64,000 bases of DNA. Origin: Aporrectodea caliginosa. Lineage: Eukaryota; Annelida; Clitellata; Crassiclitellata; Lumbricidae. Positions 1 through 11,850 of the stretch are shown here, piece after piece. The position numbers and the translations under genes are program-made. The stretch lies in NCBI GenBank assembly GCA_020284085.1, contig JACEVL010000150.1, forward strand, positions 1,501,616 through 1,565,615. Reading direction: 5' to 3'. Within the stretch, counting starts at the first letter, position 1. Each line of letters opens with the position of its first letter. The notes beneath the pieces are model-generated. The model had not been told where the DNA came from. It was given only the letters and a program-made list of their open reading frames with translations, and searched no databases.

Positions 1-44
1 TATTGGAAAGGTCAGATCGATATGCGATCGATCATTGGGCAAAG

Positions 45-310
45 AATTCCAAACCTTCGGACCCTAAAGAGAAAGTCCGAGCCAAACAGGTTTACGTGCC
101 GGACACATTTTCCACATCCGTTTATCGAGTTAAAGGAGATTAGTTAAGTCGACAATGTTAAGACCTGAATTGTCATCTTTCCAGATGATTATTACATGTA
201 TAGGCAATGAACTGAATTGGACAAACAATTCCAAAACTTCGGACCAGCTCCAGAGCCAAACACTGTTTACGTGCGGGACACATTCAGAGGCGAGGCATCC
301 GTTTATCGAG
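45..310. repeat. Pair of diverged direct repeats
   Basis: Bases 45-130 and 227-310 share the same order of short blocks (AATTCCAAA, CTTCGGACC, GAGCCAAACA, GTTTACGTGC, GGACACATT, ATCCGTTTATCGAG) with small differences and indels. This is a local duplication with a period near 182 bp. No convincing reading frame is conserved between the copies, so it is probably part of a dispersed or tandem non-coding repeat that continues off the left edge. Confidence 0.6.
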
Positions 311-2194
311 TGCAATTTCTATTTGTATGAGGGGTGAGCATGGAACAGAGATAGATAGGTTGGTAAAAATGTGATACTTTGTGAATTGTAAGGCAGGTTC
401 TGAAATGGATGATTTGCTTGATGGGCAGCAAGTGCAATGAATACAATATTGGCGTCGTAAAATTATGTTAGTACCCTATTTAAGGGTCTTTGCTGTTTTA
501 TGCCCCTGTATATAAATTTTCGAACCATTTGTAGTTTGTGCAGGTCTCCCTTACTGATATCAACGATAAGTGAGTTACAATACTAACTAACCGAACTCTA
601 TACCATGTCATTATCTGTTTCAGTTTGCGGTTTTGTCAACCTGACTTTCTATTAAATGAATATTTGATGATGACTCAGGACTGCTGGAAACCAATGGATT
701 AGGCCAGTATTAGGCAAGAGATCTGTTTCTACGAATATCCCGTATATCACTATGATAACGACCTGATGATCATGACAGTGATGATGATTATACTGAAGAT
801 GACAGAGAGAATGATGACGAGATGACAAACGATGACAGTGCTGATAGGATTGGCGGAAAGGCAGCCGGACGTCCTTGTCGCAAAGCAGCACAGTTATAGT
901 CATGCTCAAATGGCCTCTTATGGTCGTCATACAAACGTGCTTTAATAAATGCACCGTCAATAAATCGATCTGTCCACATGTCATACGTCGCTGATATCGG
1001 TTCTCAACTTGATAGACTTTCTCCATACAAAAAACTTTTCTCTGGTCATCTGTTCCGTGACTGATAAATGGTCAAACGATCTGTCAATCATGTCATCCAT
1101 CTGACTGTTCTATCTCTCAACCTTCTGTTTCAGTCTCCTGTCCTCTGAATGACAGAAGAGATTAGATTAGATTAGACTAATGAGGTCGGACAATCTGTTC
1201 TCCATGCATCTGCCAAAGAAGTCGCCCATCTGACTACTACAGACCTAATTAGAGACTGATTGACTTACTTATCTACTTTATAATTTAATTAATGACTAAT
1301 TCACACACTTACTGGCAGACTTACTTATTTACTTAAATATTTCCTTACTGGCCTATTGACTGACTGACTGACTGACTGACTGACCTGCTAACCGACCAAC
1401 AGACTTACTGACTGACTGACACACTGACCGACCGACCGACAGACTGACTGACTGATTTACTTACTTACTGACCGAGGTCTAGAACTAAAATTATGTATAA
1501 ACATCGACGACCGTCTTGCGTGTACAGCTACAATTCTTCATTGTGTGCTCTTGAAAAGTTGAAACCGGATAAATCCAGGAGTTATAACGAGATAATTACA
1601 TTACTTGATAGCCTTGGAATTTTGTACATTGTATCGACAATTTCCGTGCTACTTGAAACTTGATTTTAAATGACCATCACGTTAGACTGTCTCCTCTGAT
1701 TCTCCCAGTAACATATATCTTACTTGCTGACTGCTAAAAAAGATAGTATAAATCAAGCAGAAAGAGAGTGTAATTTTTGAATAAGCCCTATTCAGTTCGA
1801 AAAGCGAGGTCCACTTGAGACTTGGTGTACTTAGATGATCGATACTCGTTGCTAAGCTGATCGCCGCGCCTCCCCCCCTCGTGCCCCAATATATCGATAA
1901 CGTCAGGTGAAGACTGATCGAAAACGCTCTTGACCTCTCAACTGTAATAGTCACCGCAAACAGGAGACAAATATTGGTATTCAAACAAGGCCTGATATTC
2001 ACAATAGCTTTCTCATTTGGAGAGGCCATGTGTTAACTCACTCGTGAGCGAGGGACTTCAACGCTTTGGCCTTGCAACCTAGGCAGGCCTGTTCAGAATA
2101 TTATAGCACACTGGAACCTCCATAAATTCCGTCATTGTATTGCGTCGATTCTAAAATAATGCGGTCGAATTTACGATGTAGAGAAGAATAAAAC

Positions 2195-2232
<38 letters not shown>

Positions 2233-2389
2233 ATAATAATAACAACTGCTACACGAAGTCGCTGTAATGCCCAAGATCCATTGGTAGAGAAGGCTTCTGG
2301 GTCGTGGTCATCAAGATCGAACGCACCTCCTCCCGTCGAGCATAATAATATACAAAGAGAATGGGACAGCAAACTGATCTCACATGCAC

Positions 2390-2422
<33 letters not shown>

Positions 2423-3135
2423 GCAGGATTGCGGATGTAATAATCGCAATGGGCACTGCATTGTGCGAAAAACACACTTGCAAATGTGGTGCCGTATAGA
2501 ATATAAGCATCAAAGGAGCGGGAAGACATACAAATAAGACGTGAACAATAAGAAGTAGAAGAATGAGGAGAGAAGAAAAATTAGGAGTAGGCGTAGGTGG
2601 AGGTGGATCAGGAGGAGAAGGATGAGAAGGAGAAGGCGTAGGTATTGGCGTAGGCGTAAGCATAGGCGGAGAAGGAGAAGGAGGAGAGAAGGTTAAAAAG
2701 AAGAGAAGAAGGAGGAGGAGAAGAAGTAGTAAAGAGAAAGAGAAGGAGAATGCGAGGGATAATGAGAAATAGAATTAGAAGGAGAAGAAGTGGGGAATGG
2801 AGAAAGGTAAGAGATGAAGAAGAGGGAGAAGGAGGAGAAAGAGGAGGAGAAGGACAACAAGAGCAACAAGGACAACAAGAACAGGAACGAGAACAGAAAG
2901 AGTCTCTTAAGGGAGCCTCGAGAGGTAGTCATGAGTATGAAGTGTCAGCAAAACAATACAATAAAACTGAAACTATGTTCTCTGAATCTCGTCACTTAAG
3001 CATTCACAGGTCGAGTCTTCGCGGAGGATTTTCCTGTTTGAAGCGGCGCTATAAAAATATATATCCTGTCGACTTTCTTTCTCGCAAGGTGTCGCATTAG
3101 CAATATGAGAACGTAGTCTACGGAATCCAACTTAC
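311..3135. other. Non-coding stretch with microsatellites (intron or downstream part of the EF-hand gene)
   Basis: I see no exon with coding character here. It holds an imperfect GACT tetranucleotide run (about 1361-1460), AAT triplet runs (about 2193-2240 and 2389-2422), and a long purine-rich GGA/GAA/CAA tract (about 2530-2900) whose open frames are low-complexity shadows. Because the EF-hand exon at 3136-3542 on the minus strand ends in a splice donor facing this interval, most of it is likely intron of that gene. Later exons were not recognised and probably lie beyond the left edge. Confidence 0.45.
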
Positions 3136-3542
3136 CATGTGAGCGTCGTGAAAGCCTCGTCGAGATTCCCAATTAGATCAAACAGACTCTTCCTCCTCTG
3201 TCTCCGCCCCCCGACCTCGTTCTTCGACCTCTGACCCCTTGACCTCGAGGTCGTCATGTCCTTCGGCAGGGTCATAGGAACGCCGGGGATGTCGATGAGT
3301 GACTGTCGGCGCTTGTTCAGCTTCTCCCTCGTATTGGCCATCGTTTCGCTCATCGCCTGGAAGCCAGCGCAGAACTCGGGCAGACTGATCCGTCCGTCTC
3401 CGTCGAGGTCCAGCTGGTCAAAGACGGCGCCGACCTCGTCTGGGGTCAAGTCGCAGCAGACGAGGGCCAGCTCGTCCCGGTCGATGTAACCGGACCCATC
3501 CAGATCGCAGGCCAGAAACAGGGCGTCGATTCCATCAGCCAT
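3136..3542 (-). CDS. First coding exon of a two-EF-hand calcium-binding protein (partial)
   Basis: The frame starts with ATG at 3542 and reads 135 codons plus two bases. Residues 13-24 (DLDGSGYIDRDE) and 45-56 (DLDGDGRISLPE) are two canonical EF-hand loops with acidic residues at positions 1, 3 and 12, so both should bind calcium. A basic, probably flexible segment follows (about 72-118), then RRKSLFDLIGNLDEAF. The open frame runs a few bases further to a TAA, but that TAA overlaps a perfect donor (ACATG|GTAAGT, intron from 3135 downward), so I read this as exon 1 ending in phase 2. The paired N-terminal EF-hands with the pattern VFDQLDLDGDG..EF are like those of the RASEF / CRACR2A / Rab11-FIP3 group, which go on to coiled coils and, in some members, a Rab GTPase domain. 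That assignment is family-level inference because the rest is missing. Position relative to the FN3 gene is divergent. Confidence 0.8.
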
Positions 3543-5224
3543 TGTTCTTGACCGAGAGCAAACCTGCTTATTGTTTTATTGTTGCTAGTATATTATTCCT
3601 GTCGATTCTTCTGTTATTACCACTTTGTATAAATGTCCAAGTATTCCTTCCTCTCTTCCACCTCTTAAAATTGTCCGTTTTCCTCTCTTCCTCCTATAAA
3701 AGTTGGCCTTGTCCTCTTTAATTGTTCCTCTGAAAATTGTCCTCGTCTTCCTCTCGTTCTCTTAGTACTTATCCTCCTTTATAACATTTGTCTTTATTTA
3801 ATTATCTTTTAATCGAAAATTTTCTCATCTGCTTCCGTTAACTTTTCGATCAGTGAGAATTTCAGTAAACTCGAAACAAAGAGAACTTCTGTTGTAATTA
3901 TTATTATCCCCGTTCTCCAACGATATCGCAAAACTTCGAGAGCATACAGACTTCAAAGGCGAGCACCGCCAGGTGAACAACTTCAGAAAAAACTCCGGCG
4001 CACTTCTTTATCTGTTCTCACGAATTCCTCTTCAGCGTTTTATAATGTTTTAGAACAGATGACGTTATCGGTATCGGGAAACTATGTCAGATCAGTGTCA
4101 AGTCTAAATACATAAAAAAACATATATAACCACAGTCAGCATTATTATAGCCCTCTAATATCATTCATGTTTCAATAATAGGACTCACCTGGTTTAACGT
4201 TCTTACTCCTTGTAGCCTGACGTGGTTGCGGATTGTGATTTTGACTCTGGTTTCGCTTTTACCGAGCATTTGCGATTGATGACTTGTGCACTTTTAACGG
4301 CGCTTCATGTCAATAGATGTAGCTTAGATTAAACTAGACTGGATAGATTAGGTAATATATGCAATCGTATTTAGACATTTAGCCAGCATCAGGCCAGTGC
4401 AAAGCTGGTAATAGGTCCAGGCCAGATGGGAAATGTAGACCCCATTAATTTCAAACTGCTCATTGAGTATTTGGATCACAAAGAAAACTACACAGTTAAA
4501 CATTATTACATATAGCGCATTACGATTATTCGTGACAACTCTGATTTATTAATGAAGGATTTATCTATATTGTGTCTGCATTAATCTTTATGCTAAAGCA
4601 TCCCCTTTCCCCTTTGACTCTCCATCAGAGAGAATAGGCCCCTGAAAATCGTAGGCCCGTGCCATCTGGTTCACCTGCCCCCTCTCTGTTCTGGCCTGGA
4701 TATAGCATCACTATTATCTATGTGACAACGTGTACAGATGAATACAATGGCATTGTATGATATTGGATTCCGTTGTAATGTATTGCATTACGCTTCATGG
4801 TGTTCAATTGTATTGTATTGTATTGCACTTCTGTAGACTGTAGTTTTCTGAACTTGTAGGTTTTAGGCATAACGTGTAATCAACATACAGATGTAAACTG
4901 CAATTGACAAAGTTGATAACTTAATGAAAGATACGTCTCGTACGTAAACAGTCTACTTCAGATATGGATCGGTCTACACTCTACATCCCAGCTCTTCATG
5001 TAGGCCTATAAAGACCAGGATACACAGGATGCAGAATGTCACAGTGGCCTACAAAGACCATCCAAACAGGATGCAGAATGTCAGAGTGTTTTCGTTCCGG
5101 TGGAGGGCGACCGACGCGGGCCGTTGGAGTGACCTCGACCGTTAGTCACTGATATATTCGTTCGTAATGTCATTTAACATCATAATTATAGGCCATAGCG
5201 CAGAGAGCACCTCTGAGAAGATAT
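3543..5224. other. Upstream region of the EF-hand gene; no gene seen
   Basis: Pyrimidine-rich sequence (CCTCTT blocks, 3590-3790) lies directly upstream of the EF-hand start codon and may hold its 5' UTR and promoter, but no core motif is clear. Further right is ordinary AT-rich sequence, an ATTGT-rich patch near 4800-4825, and a tandem duplication of about 43 bp (about 5003-5044 and 5047-5089) sharing CAGGATGCAGAATGTCA. No coding exon was recognised. Confidence 0.4.
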
Positions 5225-5232
5225 CTTTAAGG

Positions 5233-5799
5233 CAGTGTGATTCTCGTTAACGATAACGATAACGAGAATGTTCGTTAACGAAAATAAAATGATTTCGTTA
5301 ACGATAACTATAACTATAACTAAAAAATATCATTAACAATAACTATAACTATAACGAAAATAACAATAGCTAAGATTCATCTTTATTTTCGTTAATACAA
5401 AAAATAAAATAGGAAGTGCAATATGGATGATTCGACATATAACGATATTACACCCCTAATATTTGGAATCGACAATGAGAACGAAAAAATGCGATGATTT
5501 TATTATGCAGTTTGTCAGTTACTTTGGAAACTTCTGTATTCATGAAGCTGAATGCACCCATGCTTCAAAGGCTTTCAAAGCTCTGAGCAAATTGTGAAAT
5601 AGCGTGTTAATACGCACAATTTTACTTATAGCCTTAATAATTGTAGCTAAGTAGTAACTAAAATTAACTAAAATAAAACTCCATTAACTATAACTATAAC
5701 TACAAAATTATACTAACTATAACTATAACTAAAATATAAAAACCATTAACTATAACTGTAACTATAACTAAAATAAAATCTGTAAGGAGAATCACGCTG
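5233..5799. mobile_element. hAT-type MITE with 8-bp target-site duplication
   Basis: The element starts CAGTGTGATTCTC and ends GAGAATCACGCTG, imperfect terminal inverted repeats beginning with the CAG typical of hAT elements. The 8-bp direct repeat CTTTAAGG flanks it exactly (5225-5232 and 5800-5807), the duplication size of the hAT superfamily. The 567-bp interior is filled near both ends with repeats of AACTATAACTA and GTTAACGATAAC and has no transposase, so it is non-autonomous. The telomere-like look of the interior is coincidental. Confidence 0.85.
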
Positions 5800-6029
5800 C
5801 TTTAAGGGGCGCTATATACATGTTCAATTACATTACATTAACCCCTCTTGTTCACTCCATATCCCCACACTTGACCTGCTTGACCGTTGCCTTCCTATGA
5901 CTTCTGATGCCTATGACCTACATAGGATTACGGCAGGACTTCTCCAATCGATTTCAAATACGGTTTCACGTCCTGAAGATATACCATCGACTGATGTCTT
6001 GCTTATCTGGTATAGTGGCGCCATCGAAG

Positions 6030-6140
6030 TAATCAATCAATCAACAATCAATCAATATAACTTGATATAGCGCCCCTTCTAGACTCAGGGACGCTCCCAT
6101 TCCAGCCGCGGCTGAAAAGAACGGTTTTTGGAGATGAGTA
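6030..6140 (-). mobile_element. L2/CR1-like LINE 3' end
   Basis: Read on the minus strand this is a LINE 3' terminus: the shared box (plus strand GATATAGCGCC at 6055-6065), a downstream CCAGCCGCGGCTGAAAAG block also seen near 9410 and 14355, and a 3' microsatellite tail of AATC units at 6035-6056. Only the last hundred bases are present, as expected for a 5'-truncated insertion. Confidence 0.65.
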
Positions 6141-6382
6141 AAAGGCCGAGGAATTTATCCTAGGTACAGATTAGACATCAGATTATCCAACAATGGCAAT
6201 CCATTGGATGAGCCAACCAAGATCAGATACATGCATGCACTTGTTGTTATACCGGTCTCTTCCAACATACTTATTCTTAGAGGCGATGTTCATTTGTTAC
6301 CATTCCATTTGACACTTGTAGCCTAATGATTGTGACAAGTGCCATTCTGAGATTCTTAAAAGGCGTTATACAAATAGCCAGA

Positions 6383-6481
6383 TACCTACATACATACATA
6401 CATACATACATACATACATACATACATACATACATACATACATACATAGGGCCTACATACATACATACACCCATACACACA

Positions 6482-6515
<34 letters not shown>

Positions 6516-6543
6516 CACACATACATACATACATAGCCTACAT
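6383..6543. repeat. (CATA)n microsatellite
   Basis: Long CATA tetranucleotide tract with a few interruptions (GGCCTA, CACCCATACAC). Open frames on both strands are translations of the repeat and are not genes. Confidence 0.95.
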
Positions 6544-6799
6544 ACAAGTCTTTTTCAGCATAATTTCTCAGATGCAAGTATCTATAACAATACTTTTGGT
6601 TTAAGCATACACACAGCAACAGCAAATCCAATAACTATAATCGTAAACCGTAAATCGTAATCGTAAAGTCCACATTTCCAAAGGACCGCTGCGTCGAGTC
6701 AGAAGGGTTGACAGAGAGACCAGAGAGAGGAGGCATGCAGAGAAGTCGCTTACAACTTGACAACGGCGACAGCTTACAACAAGACAACGTTTCCTTTCG

Positions 6800-6905
6800 G
6801 AGGGCAAAGCTTGACAGTTCATTGTCATCAGACACCGGGATTCGAACCTGTGACGCTGGGATTAACGACAAACTACACTAACCAGAGTCTGCCAGCACGT
6901 CAGCA
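6800..6905 (-). mobile_element. tRNA-like SINE head, minus strand
   Basis: Read on the minus strand there is an A-box-like TGGTTAGTGTAG and a B-box GGTTCGAATCC (reverse complement at 6838-6848) at roughly tRNA spacing, without a complete tRNA fold. It is best read as a decayed tRNA-derived SINE head. Confidence 0.45.
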
Positions 6906-7039
6906 AAAGACTAAAAAGAGAAGTCGAAACAATTACCAAGCGTTTGAAATGAATATCCCACCTGGTTTGGAATTCGGTCATCTCGGATTTCATATCGCAG
7001 CAATAACTTTCAGACGCATCATCATCACCAGGTGATGTC

Positions 7040-7320
7040 ACAGAGCCTGGGTTGCTGAAGCTGTCAGCTACATCCGTTCCAGTCAGTCCCTGTCGAGTTC
7101 AACGGAATCGAAAATGCACCATGCTTTTGTTTTAACTCTTCCGAATGTTTATGTCCCACGCAGAGTTAAATGACAAGTCATTCATTGGCTGGCTGATTTA
7201 TGGCACAGTTTCTAAAGGCACTTGTCATTTAAGAGCTCAGTTGAGACAACGAGCAATATTGAACGAAAGAAGATAGACAGATAGACACAGAGACAGGCAG
7301 CAATAGAGAAAGACGGAAGG
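7040..7320. other. Low-repeat island with a perfect 13-bp dyad
   Basis: This stretch is more complex than its surroundings and contains TTAAATGACAAGT at 7166-7178 and its exact reverse complement at 7220-7232, separated by 41 bp. TGACA is the core of TALE-homeodomain (MEIS/TGIF) sites, so a cis-regulatory role is possible. That is inference only. Confidence 0.35.
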
Positions 7321-7674
7321 ACAGAGATAGATAAACAATGAGCGAGGCTCTCGTGAATATTCATGAGCAGAATATCGTCATTCGAAAGCTATTGCTCACA
7401 CCCACTTGCAAATGCACATACAAACTATACATAAACATTATATGTCCTATTAATGCTCAATCTATATACACGTATATATGCACACACAGATGTACATATA
7501 ATATATACATATACAATAACACACGCCGATATAGTCCAAATAATTTAAACAACATATAAATATATAATCTTTATCAAGCTTATACGAGCATACACACCAC
7601 TTGTAGTCGTATATATAACGTCTCTCTCAATCTAAGAGTCTTCATAGATATAAACGATTTAATTATATGTGAAT

Positions 7675-7747
7675 ACACACACGCACGCTCACACACAAAC
7701 ACACACGCACGCACATATATATATGTGTGTGTATATATATATACTCA

Positions 7748-7810
<63 letters not shown>

Positions 7811-7952
7811 GGCAGGCAGACAGACAGACAGACAGAGACAGAGACAGAGACAGAGACAGAGACAGAGACAGAGACAGAGACAGAGACAGAGACAGAGACA
7901 GAGACAGAGACAGAGACAGAGACACAGAGACAGAGAGACAGAGACAGGCAGA
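7675..7952. repeat. Compound microsatellite: CA, TA, GA, CAGA, GACAGA
   Basis: Consecutive dinucleotide (CA, TA, GA), tetranucleotide (CAGA, about 7767-7832) and hexanucleotide (GACAGA, about 7833-7925) arrays. All open frames across it are repeat translations. Confidence 0.95.
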
Positions 7953-8374
7953 GAAATTCAACTTCAGAGTTTTAACATCTGCCGAATTCAATCGATATCT
8001 TTCTCTTCTGCTGACATCCGTTGCTGCGATTTTCAAATGTCGACGACGGTCTATAGGATCGGTCGTGCATATGACCGGGCGGTCGTTCGCTCGGTCGGGG
8101 AGGGTGGGTGGGTGGGTGAGGGTATGAATGCCTATGCATAGGCTGTGCTTGAGGCTACAGTATGCGCAATAGGTCCATCGGAAGATATGCCAGGCTGCTG
8201 CTGATGACACGCCCAGCTGAACAGACCGCTGTAAGTCGCTCTCTGAGTCACTCTACACTGCGCGCGGAATAATAACAGATGGAGCAGACGATCGGAGAGG
8301 AAAATATTTTCCACACTCGACTGTTTGACATATTTATTTACACCTCAGTAATAGCTGCTTTATTGCCTATCAGC

Positions 8375-8546
8375 ATCGTCGTCATCATCGTCATCAACGA
8401 TAACAACAGCAGAAGCAACATCACAGTCGTCGTCATCATCATCATCATCGGCAACAACAATAACCTTATCCTTGGCACCAACAACAACGCCTTCGCCGTC
8501 ATCACTATCGTATTCTTCATAAACAACTATTACTGCATCGTCGTCG

Positions 8547-8605
<59 letters not shown>

Positions 8606-8645
8606 GTCATCATCATCATCATCTTTATGCCGTCGTTAGCATTCG
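8375..8645. repeat. (ATC)n triplet tract with interruptions
   Basis: Runs of ATC/GTC/AAC triplets, purest at about 8550-8630. It gives a 213-codon open frame (8279-8920) made of poly-Ile/Val that I do not accept as a gene. Confidence 0.9.
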
Positions 8646-9345
8646 TATGCCATCGGCATCGTCAACATCATGATCAAAACAACTACAACGGTATCATCAT
8701 CGCCTTCGTTATTATCATCAGCAGCAGCAGCAGCATGATCATTGGAGTCAGTGAAGTGCTTCTCTCCGTAGTTGTGCACTCTTTCCAGACCATCAACTAT
8801 AGTTTGTCAACTGTCTGGGAAATATTTGGCCACCTCCCCTTTGAGTTCTCATTTAGTCCACAGTCCATAAGATGGATGAAGAGGGCGGTTGACGTATGTC
8901 TGCGGGTGCGTTGTCCGTAAATTAAGACGACAGAAATTCTTGGCACATGACAATCGTAAATCATGAACAGTGTGTTTTTAACGGACACCAATGTTCAGCA
9001 GCATCGTACATGCACCCGTCACCCACGCAACTTGTGGGGTAAGGTACATGTAAGGTCTACACGGCAGCCGTACGATGTCACCAAACCCTGGAAGCTAATT
9101 GGCTTCCACCACTTAATGCTGACAGGTCTTCATTCGGTTAGAGAAAGGAATTCAATTTTTTACCCACGACGTGTTGTACAGTCGTCGTCCGCTTCACAAT
9201 GTGATAAATTAATCAATTGTTCAAATTTATGCAAACGGGTCAAAGCAACACACAGCGAGTAAACAGTTATGGATCAACTGATGGATGACACAGGTGCAGG
9301 AGACATGCACAGAGAGAGAATGGGAAATTCACTGATGACCTCAAC
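8646..9345. other. No gene seen; complex non-repetitive sequence
   Basis: Moderately GC-rich unique-looking sequence (for example 8780-8910 and 8970-9130) with short open frames but no recognisable domain, splice context or repeat structure. Confidence 0.3.
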
Positions 9346-9480
9346 TGATTCATTCATTATTTATATAGCGCCGACTCAAGGTTACTACTCAGAAGCGCTC
9401 CAGACCCAACCCCGGCTGAAAAGGACAGTCTTAAGGCTGCAATAAAACGCATCTGAATAAACCCTATAGCCTATATATTA
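9346..9480 (-). mobile_element. L2/CR1-like LINE 3' end, left part (split by a mariner insertion)
   Basis: Plus-strand TTATATAGCGCC at 9360-9371 preceded by an ATTC tail marks the LINE 3' end. On the minus strand the frame reads the terminal residues typical of these LINE ORF2 proteins (FYCSLKTVLFSRGWVWSASE, then stop). The LINE resumes at 12220 on the far side of the mariner element, where the upstream motif of the same protein is found. Confidence 0.75.
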
Positions 9481-10302
9481 CAGGGTGGGCCAATAGGAAT
9501 GCAACTACTTTGAATGGATATAACTTTAACAATTGTTATCCGAACATCGTGCCCAATATACTAAATTGAAGGTAATCATCCACTCTACAACTATGTCAAA
9601 TCTTGCACTGATAATACGGCACCGTTGTTATTAAATTTCGGTACGGCGCACACCTCTCAAATTTGAACGTAAATATTGAACATCATGGCGCCGCTCACGG
9701 AAGAGGATAGAATTTTAATCCGAATTTTAAGAGCAGAAAAAGGATACAATGCACATCAGATGATGATAGAATTCCCTTCTAGAAAATGGAATAAATATGC
9801 TCTACATCGATTGATTAAACAAATTGATGCTACGGGAACGTCTAACAGCCGCAACTGTGGTCGCAAACGTTCTGCGCGCACAGCAGCGAACACTGCACAA
9901 GTCCAACAGTTAATTTGCAGTCAAGAAACATTCTTTGTTACTCCAAAGGCTAAGGTGAACAGTGTTTATTACTTCGATGAAGTACTCGCAAGAGGACTGC
10001 TACGTGATATTCGCCAACTGTCTGGAGTTGATGGTTACATCTTTCAGCAAGATGGAGCGCCGGCGCATCGTTCACGTCATACGGTTGCCTATCTGAACGC
10101 TAACGTACCTGAGTTAATTAAACCGGAGAACTGGCCACCGAACAGTCCGGATTTAAACCCGGTTGACTATTCGATCTGGGGTTGTCTTCAGCAACTGGTC
10201 TATCGTGAACCGATACGTGACGTTGAACATTTGAAAGAAGTGATTCTTTGCTGCTGGGCTGAGATAGCCCAAGCACTGGTGAACTCAGCCATCGATCAGT
10301 GG

Positions 10303-11850
10303 CAGTGGCGGCGCCAGGATTTCGGGTTTGGGGGGGCTGTAGCCCTAAGCCCTTCCTTTCTCCCCTCCCCCTTTTCCCCTTTCTGTACCTCCATCCAGAG
10401 ACGCAACCACGGTCCAGAAGTTGGGGGACCTACTAGAATGTCTGAGGGGATTGCGAGCGCCGAAGGCGCGAAGCTGCGATTGCCGAAGGCAAGAAGCCCC
10501 TAACGACTAGGGGTATGGGGGAGCGTCGTAAGCTCCCCATCGGGGTCTGGGGCGGAGCCCCAGAAGCCAACGCAATTTTGAGCATTTCATGAAAAATGCA
10601 GTACATTTTGGGATCTAATTTACCTCAAAATTTTCACCGATAATTTCGATATAAAAGTACCTAAACCATCTAGATAGGCGAAAAAATGACTTTATTATAT
10701 GAATAAACTGAGATTTTAGGTTTTAGAAGAATACCACTCGCAGTCTCAGAAGTAAAAATTGAAATGTCCTTCTAGGTTTCTACCGCGAGCCTTAGTCGAA
10801 TTTTAAAGCGTGATAAGTAGGCTACAGGTTTAGAGTGAAATTATACAGCAACATCCTGCACTGAATTCTTATAGACTCAGTTGAGTTTAGCGGCTTTAGC
10901 CTTACTCTGTATTCTATCGGACAGGTCCAGCGATTTGTTAGGGGACGGACCTACTAGAACGTTCGAGTGGGGGAAATTGCGAGTGCGGAAGGTGCACGTA
11001 CAGCCGCGATTGCGGAAAGCAAGAAGCCCCTAACGACTATAGGGATACGGGGAGCGTCGTAAGCTCCGCCAACGGGGTCTGGGGCGGAGCCCCAGACGAC
11101 GCAATTTTGAGCATTTAATACCAAATGGAGTGCATTTTGGGCTCTTGTTTACCTCAAAATTTTCAAAAGTTGGGGGGACCGTCCCAGCCTGCCCGAAATT
11201 TGGGGGGACGCGTCCCACAGGGTGGTTGCGCCTATGCCTCCATCCCTTCCCTCTTCTATACCCGACACAAAACCTGCAGACAATGGAATCAATATACTGT
11301 ACAGAAGTTTGAGTTCTATCACAAGAAAATCTTTAAGATGTTCCCAAATTACTTCTTTCATAGACCCTTACAGCTGTTACTGGGCATTGATTTGAAACAG
11401 GTTCTTGCAAGTTTTACTATTCTCCACTTAGATTGATTGAAAACTATACAATAAACACGTTGAATCCAATGTTTATTTCCTTGTAAAGCACAAATTTAAT
11501 GTACATAAGCGACATAAAATCCCTAACAAGTTATTACAGCATTTTGCTACAGGAAAACTTTCAAACATGAATTTATTTGAACTGCAACTGAAACCGTAAG
11601 GTAAGTAAGAATGTAATCGCTAAAGATTAAAATAGGCCCTGTGAGTCTGTGACCCTGTCCATCATAATCAAGTAATATAATTGCCTCACTGCCTGAGATA
11701 TATAGTTGATGATTTCGTTGCCGTTGGTCACTGTTCAGTTGGCTTATTATGAAGTAAGCATTGACAGAGATTTCCCACTTTTTCTTTGGGGGGCTGAGCC
11801 GCAGTTAGGGGGGCTAAGCCCCCCCTAGCCCCCCCCTGGCGCCGCCACTG
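10303..11850. mobile_element. hAT-type non-autonomous element nested in the mariner
   Basis: Perfect 16-bp terminal inverted repeats CAGTGGCGGCGCCAGG at both ends and an exact 8-bp target duplication ATCAGTGG (10295-10302 and 11851-11858) identify a hAT-superfamily insertion of 1548 bp. G-rich and C-rich subterminal runs (GGGGGG / CCCCCC) lie just inside. There is no transposase frame. The small open frames at about 11030-11440 are not convincing genes. Confidence 0.93.
10425..11167 (+). repeat. Internal direct duplication within the hAT element
   Basis: Two diverged copies (about 10425-10632 and 10934-11165) share GGACCTACTAGAA, GCAAGAAGCCCCTAACGACT, GGAGCGTCGTAAGCTCC, GGGGTCTGGGGCGGAGCCCC and TTACCTCAAAATTTTCA in the same order. 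Each copy contains the small GC-rich palindromes GGAGC..GCTCC and GGGGC..GCCCC that could form hairpins. Confidence 0.8.

Noticed and set aside
5250..5780. AACTATAACTA repeats resembling degenerate telomeric repeats
   Set aside because: They lie inside a MITE with inverted ends and an 8-bp target duplication. Not telomeric.
8279..8920. 213-codon Ile/Val-rich frame resembling a membrane protein
   Set aside because: Hydrophobicity comes from ATC/GTC triplets. No conserved residues outside the repeat.
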